A program made the translations under genes and the position numbers. DNA of 7,351 nucleotides from Pseudomonadota bacterium. GTDB lineage: Bacteria > SZUA-182 > DTGQ01. Below, piece after piece: positions 6,407 through 7,351 of the stretch. The notes beneath the pieces are model-generated. The model made no database searches, had not been told where the DNA came from, and worked only from the letters and a program-made list of their open reading frames with translations. Location of the stretch: the NCBI GenBank assembly GCA_030605265.1, contig JAUWIR010000219.1, forward strand, positions 1 to 7,351, read 5' to 3'. Position 1 is the stretch's first letter, and every line of letters starts with the position of its first letter.

Positions 6407-6735
6407 AAAAAATAACAAGTATCATCTCTATCTTACGCATTGTTCGACTTTTTTGTTCAATCCCCGTTCCTTAAGTCTATGCGGCAAAATAATTTTTAGT
6501 ATGAGTGTCCCGCTTTAGACGGATAGCCGTTTGTTGAAAACAGCCTTGATAAAACTGTAATAATCAGCTATAAAGGTTATTATTTTCAAATTCTGAATTT
6601 TTATTTTTTTTTTGGTATAAAATTTTTATCCTGCCACAAAGGCACCAAGAAGAAATAAAATCTTAGTGACTTCGTGTCTTTGTGGCAAAAAAATAAAAAA
6701 TAATAGATACTTTTTGATTCCGGCTTGTTCGAGTT
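6407..6735. other. AT-rich gene-free spacer
   Basis: No open frame with recognisable content exists on either strand. It holds a weak AT-rich hairpin (TAATAATC at 6558-6565 with GGTTATTA at 6575-6582, then TTTT), a ten-T run at 6604-6613, and the inverted repeat at 6632-6687. The hairpin could end transcription of the propeller gene but is too weak to call as a terminator. TATAAAAT at about 6616 resembles a -10 box, without a convincing -35. Confidence 0.6.
6632..6687. repeat. Inverted repeat of the CCACAAAGGCAC type
   Basis: The left arm TGCCACAAAGGCAC (6632-6645) pairs with GTGTCTTTGTGGCA (6674-6687) through 14 positions with one G-T wobble. CAAGA and TCTTAG inside can extend the pairing imperfectly. 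The flanks are T-rich on the left and A-rich on the right. The arm sequence is of the same general style as the one at 5121-5357 but is a different family. It has no internal frame. It may be a palindromic mobile repeat or act as a transcript hairpin between the propeller gene and the ligase gene. Confidence 0.7.
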
Positions 6736-6740
6736 AGGTG
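6736..6740 (+). promoter_or_regulatory. Ribosome binding site that selects the ligase start at 6750
   Basis: AGGTG lies 9 bases before the ATG at 6750 but directly abuts the in-frame ATG at 6741. The spacing therefore favours 6750. Both starts give the same signal-peptide-bearing protein, with three extra residues from 6741. Confidence 0.55.
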
Positions 6741-6749
6741 ATGGTGACC

Positions 6750-7351
6750 ATGAAAAATATAAAGATTTTTAGCCTGGTTTTTGTTTGCCTTTTTTTGTTG
6801 GTTGTATTTCCTAATATCACTGTTTTTCTAACTGCGGCAAACGCTGAGAATATAATTGAAAGAAAAGAGTCTCAAACTATAGATCCTGATTTATCGCAAA
6901 AGCATAACCTGATTGAAAAATTAAAAGATGAAATCAACTACCATAATTACCTTTATTACGTTAAAAATAAACCTGAAATCTCTGATGCTGAATATGATAA
7001 GCTTTTTAACACGTTAAAAGAACTTGAAGAAAAATATCCTCAATTTATTACACCTGACAGCCCAACTCAAAGAATCGGAAATGTTCCATCCAAAGAGTTT
7101 GAACAGAGAAAACATAAATATCCTCTTTATAGTCTTGATAAGGTTAACTCTCTTGAAGATTTGAAAAAATGGCATACAAAAATCAGGAAAACCTTCCCTG
7201 AAAAAAAAGTGGAATTTGTCTGTGAATTAAAAATAGACGGTCTGGCTGTGGCTCTTTCTTATGAAGAGGCTTTATTAAAATATGGAGCAATCAGAGGAGA
7301 CGGTTTTACAGGTGAGGAGGTTACTCAAAATATAAAAACAATAAAGAGTAT
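6750..7351 (+). CDS. ligA: NAD+-dependent DNA ligase with N-terminal signal peptide (partial, 3' end outside window)
   Basis: LigA-type ligases seal nicks in duplex DNA using NAD+. The first 200 of an expected 670 or so residues are present. Domain Ia is clear at about 52-115: HNYLYYV (65-71), SDAEYD (78-83) and TPDSPTQRIG (101-110), with Tyr69, Asp79, Tyr82 and Asp83 matching the NMN-binding residues. The adenylation domain follows with YPLYSLDKV (124-132), the nucleotidyl-lysine motif ELKIDG (159-164, Lys161) and RGDGFTGEEVTQN (182-194). The usual Thr before RGDG is Ile181. The oddity is the first 32 residues: a short basic start MKNIK, a hydrophobic core at about 6-29, and AANA before Glu33, a good signal-peptidase I site. 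A linker of about 20 residues then leads into domain Ia. No in-frame ATG, GTG or TTG lies between the leader and domain Ia, so a leaderless cytosolic form is not available from a standard internal start. It may be a second, exported or specialised ligase rather than the housekeeping copy. Codon use is AT-rich like the propeller gene. Confidence 0.9.
   Translation, partial: MKNIKIFSLVFVCLFLLVVFPNITVFLTAANAENIIERKESQTIDPDLSQKHNLIEKLKDEINYHNYLYYVKNKPEISDAEYDKLFNTLKELEEKYPQFITPDSPTQRIGNVPSKEFEQRKHKYPLYSLDKVNSLEDLKKWHTKIRKTFPEKKVEFVCELKIDGLAVALSYEEALLKYGAIRGDGFTGEEVTQNIKTIKS

Noticed and set aside
6523..6535. Short hairpin ACGG-ATAG-CCGT in the spacer
   Set aside because: A four-base-pair stem with no T-run after it is too small to call as a terminator or regulatory site.
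1..7351. CRISPR array, tRNA or other structured RNA genes
   Set aside because: No regularly spaced direct repeats with unique spacers and no cloverleaf-type pattern were seen on either strand.

Overview
The window reads as a bacterial accessory region. No rRNA, tRNA or CRISPR array is visible, so lineage can only be guessed. Three things suggest an environmental, probably anaerobic, Gram-negative-type bacterium (Desulfobacterota or Brocadia-like Planctomycetota come to mind): paired CCACGGAG/ACACAGAG inverted repeats around a GxxExxY-family remnant, a second CCACAAAG-type inverted repeat, and a 15-base GAACCCTGAACCTTT-type spacer repeat. This placement is inference from recollection, not a database result.

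Layout, all genes on the + strand. (1) Positions 1-1388 hold a protein with an N-terminal TIR domain followed by two more TIR-like domains. Its N-terminus lies outside the window, and the conserved reading frame is cut by a TAG at 24-26. (2) Positions 1379-1516 hold a 45-codon mini-ORF built on a 15-base tandem repeat. It overlaps the end of the TIR gene and the start codon of the next gene. (3) Positions 1513-5106 encode a large nSTAND1-type P-loop NTPase with a coiled coil, one membrane segment and about 14 WD40 blades. (4) Positions 5107-5404 hold a roughly 240-base inverted-repeat element enclosing the C-terminal half of a GxxExxY (PD-(D/E)XK-like) gene. (5) Positions 5405-6406 encode an AT-rich beta-propeller protein of unknown function. 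(6) Positions 6407-6735 are AT-rich and non-coding, with a second inverted repeat. (7) From 6750 to the window end is the start of an NAD+-dependent DNA ligase (LigA type) that unexpectedly begins with a Sec-type signal peptide.

The TIR gene and the STAND-WD40 gene look like one translationally coupled operon. The likely logic is a sensor (WD40) plus an oligomerising switch (STAND NTPase) that engages a separate TIR effector, a typical architecture of bacterial conflict or anti-phage systems. The TIR effector may be inactivated, or recoded, by the TAG near its start. Base composition falls from mixed (near 50% GC by eye) before about 5100 to clearly AT-rich after it, and the inverted-repeat element sits at the junction. 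The left half therefore looks like a separately acquired module.
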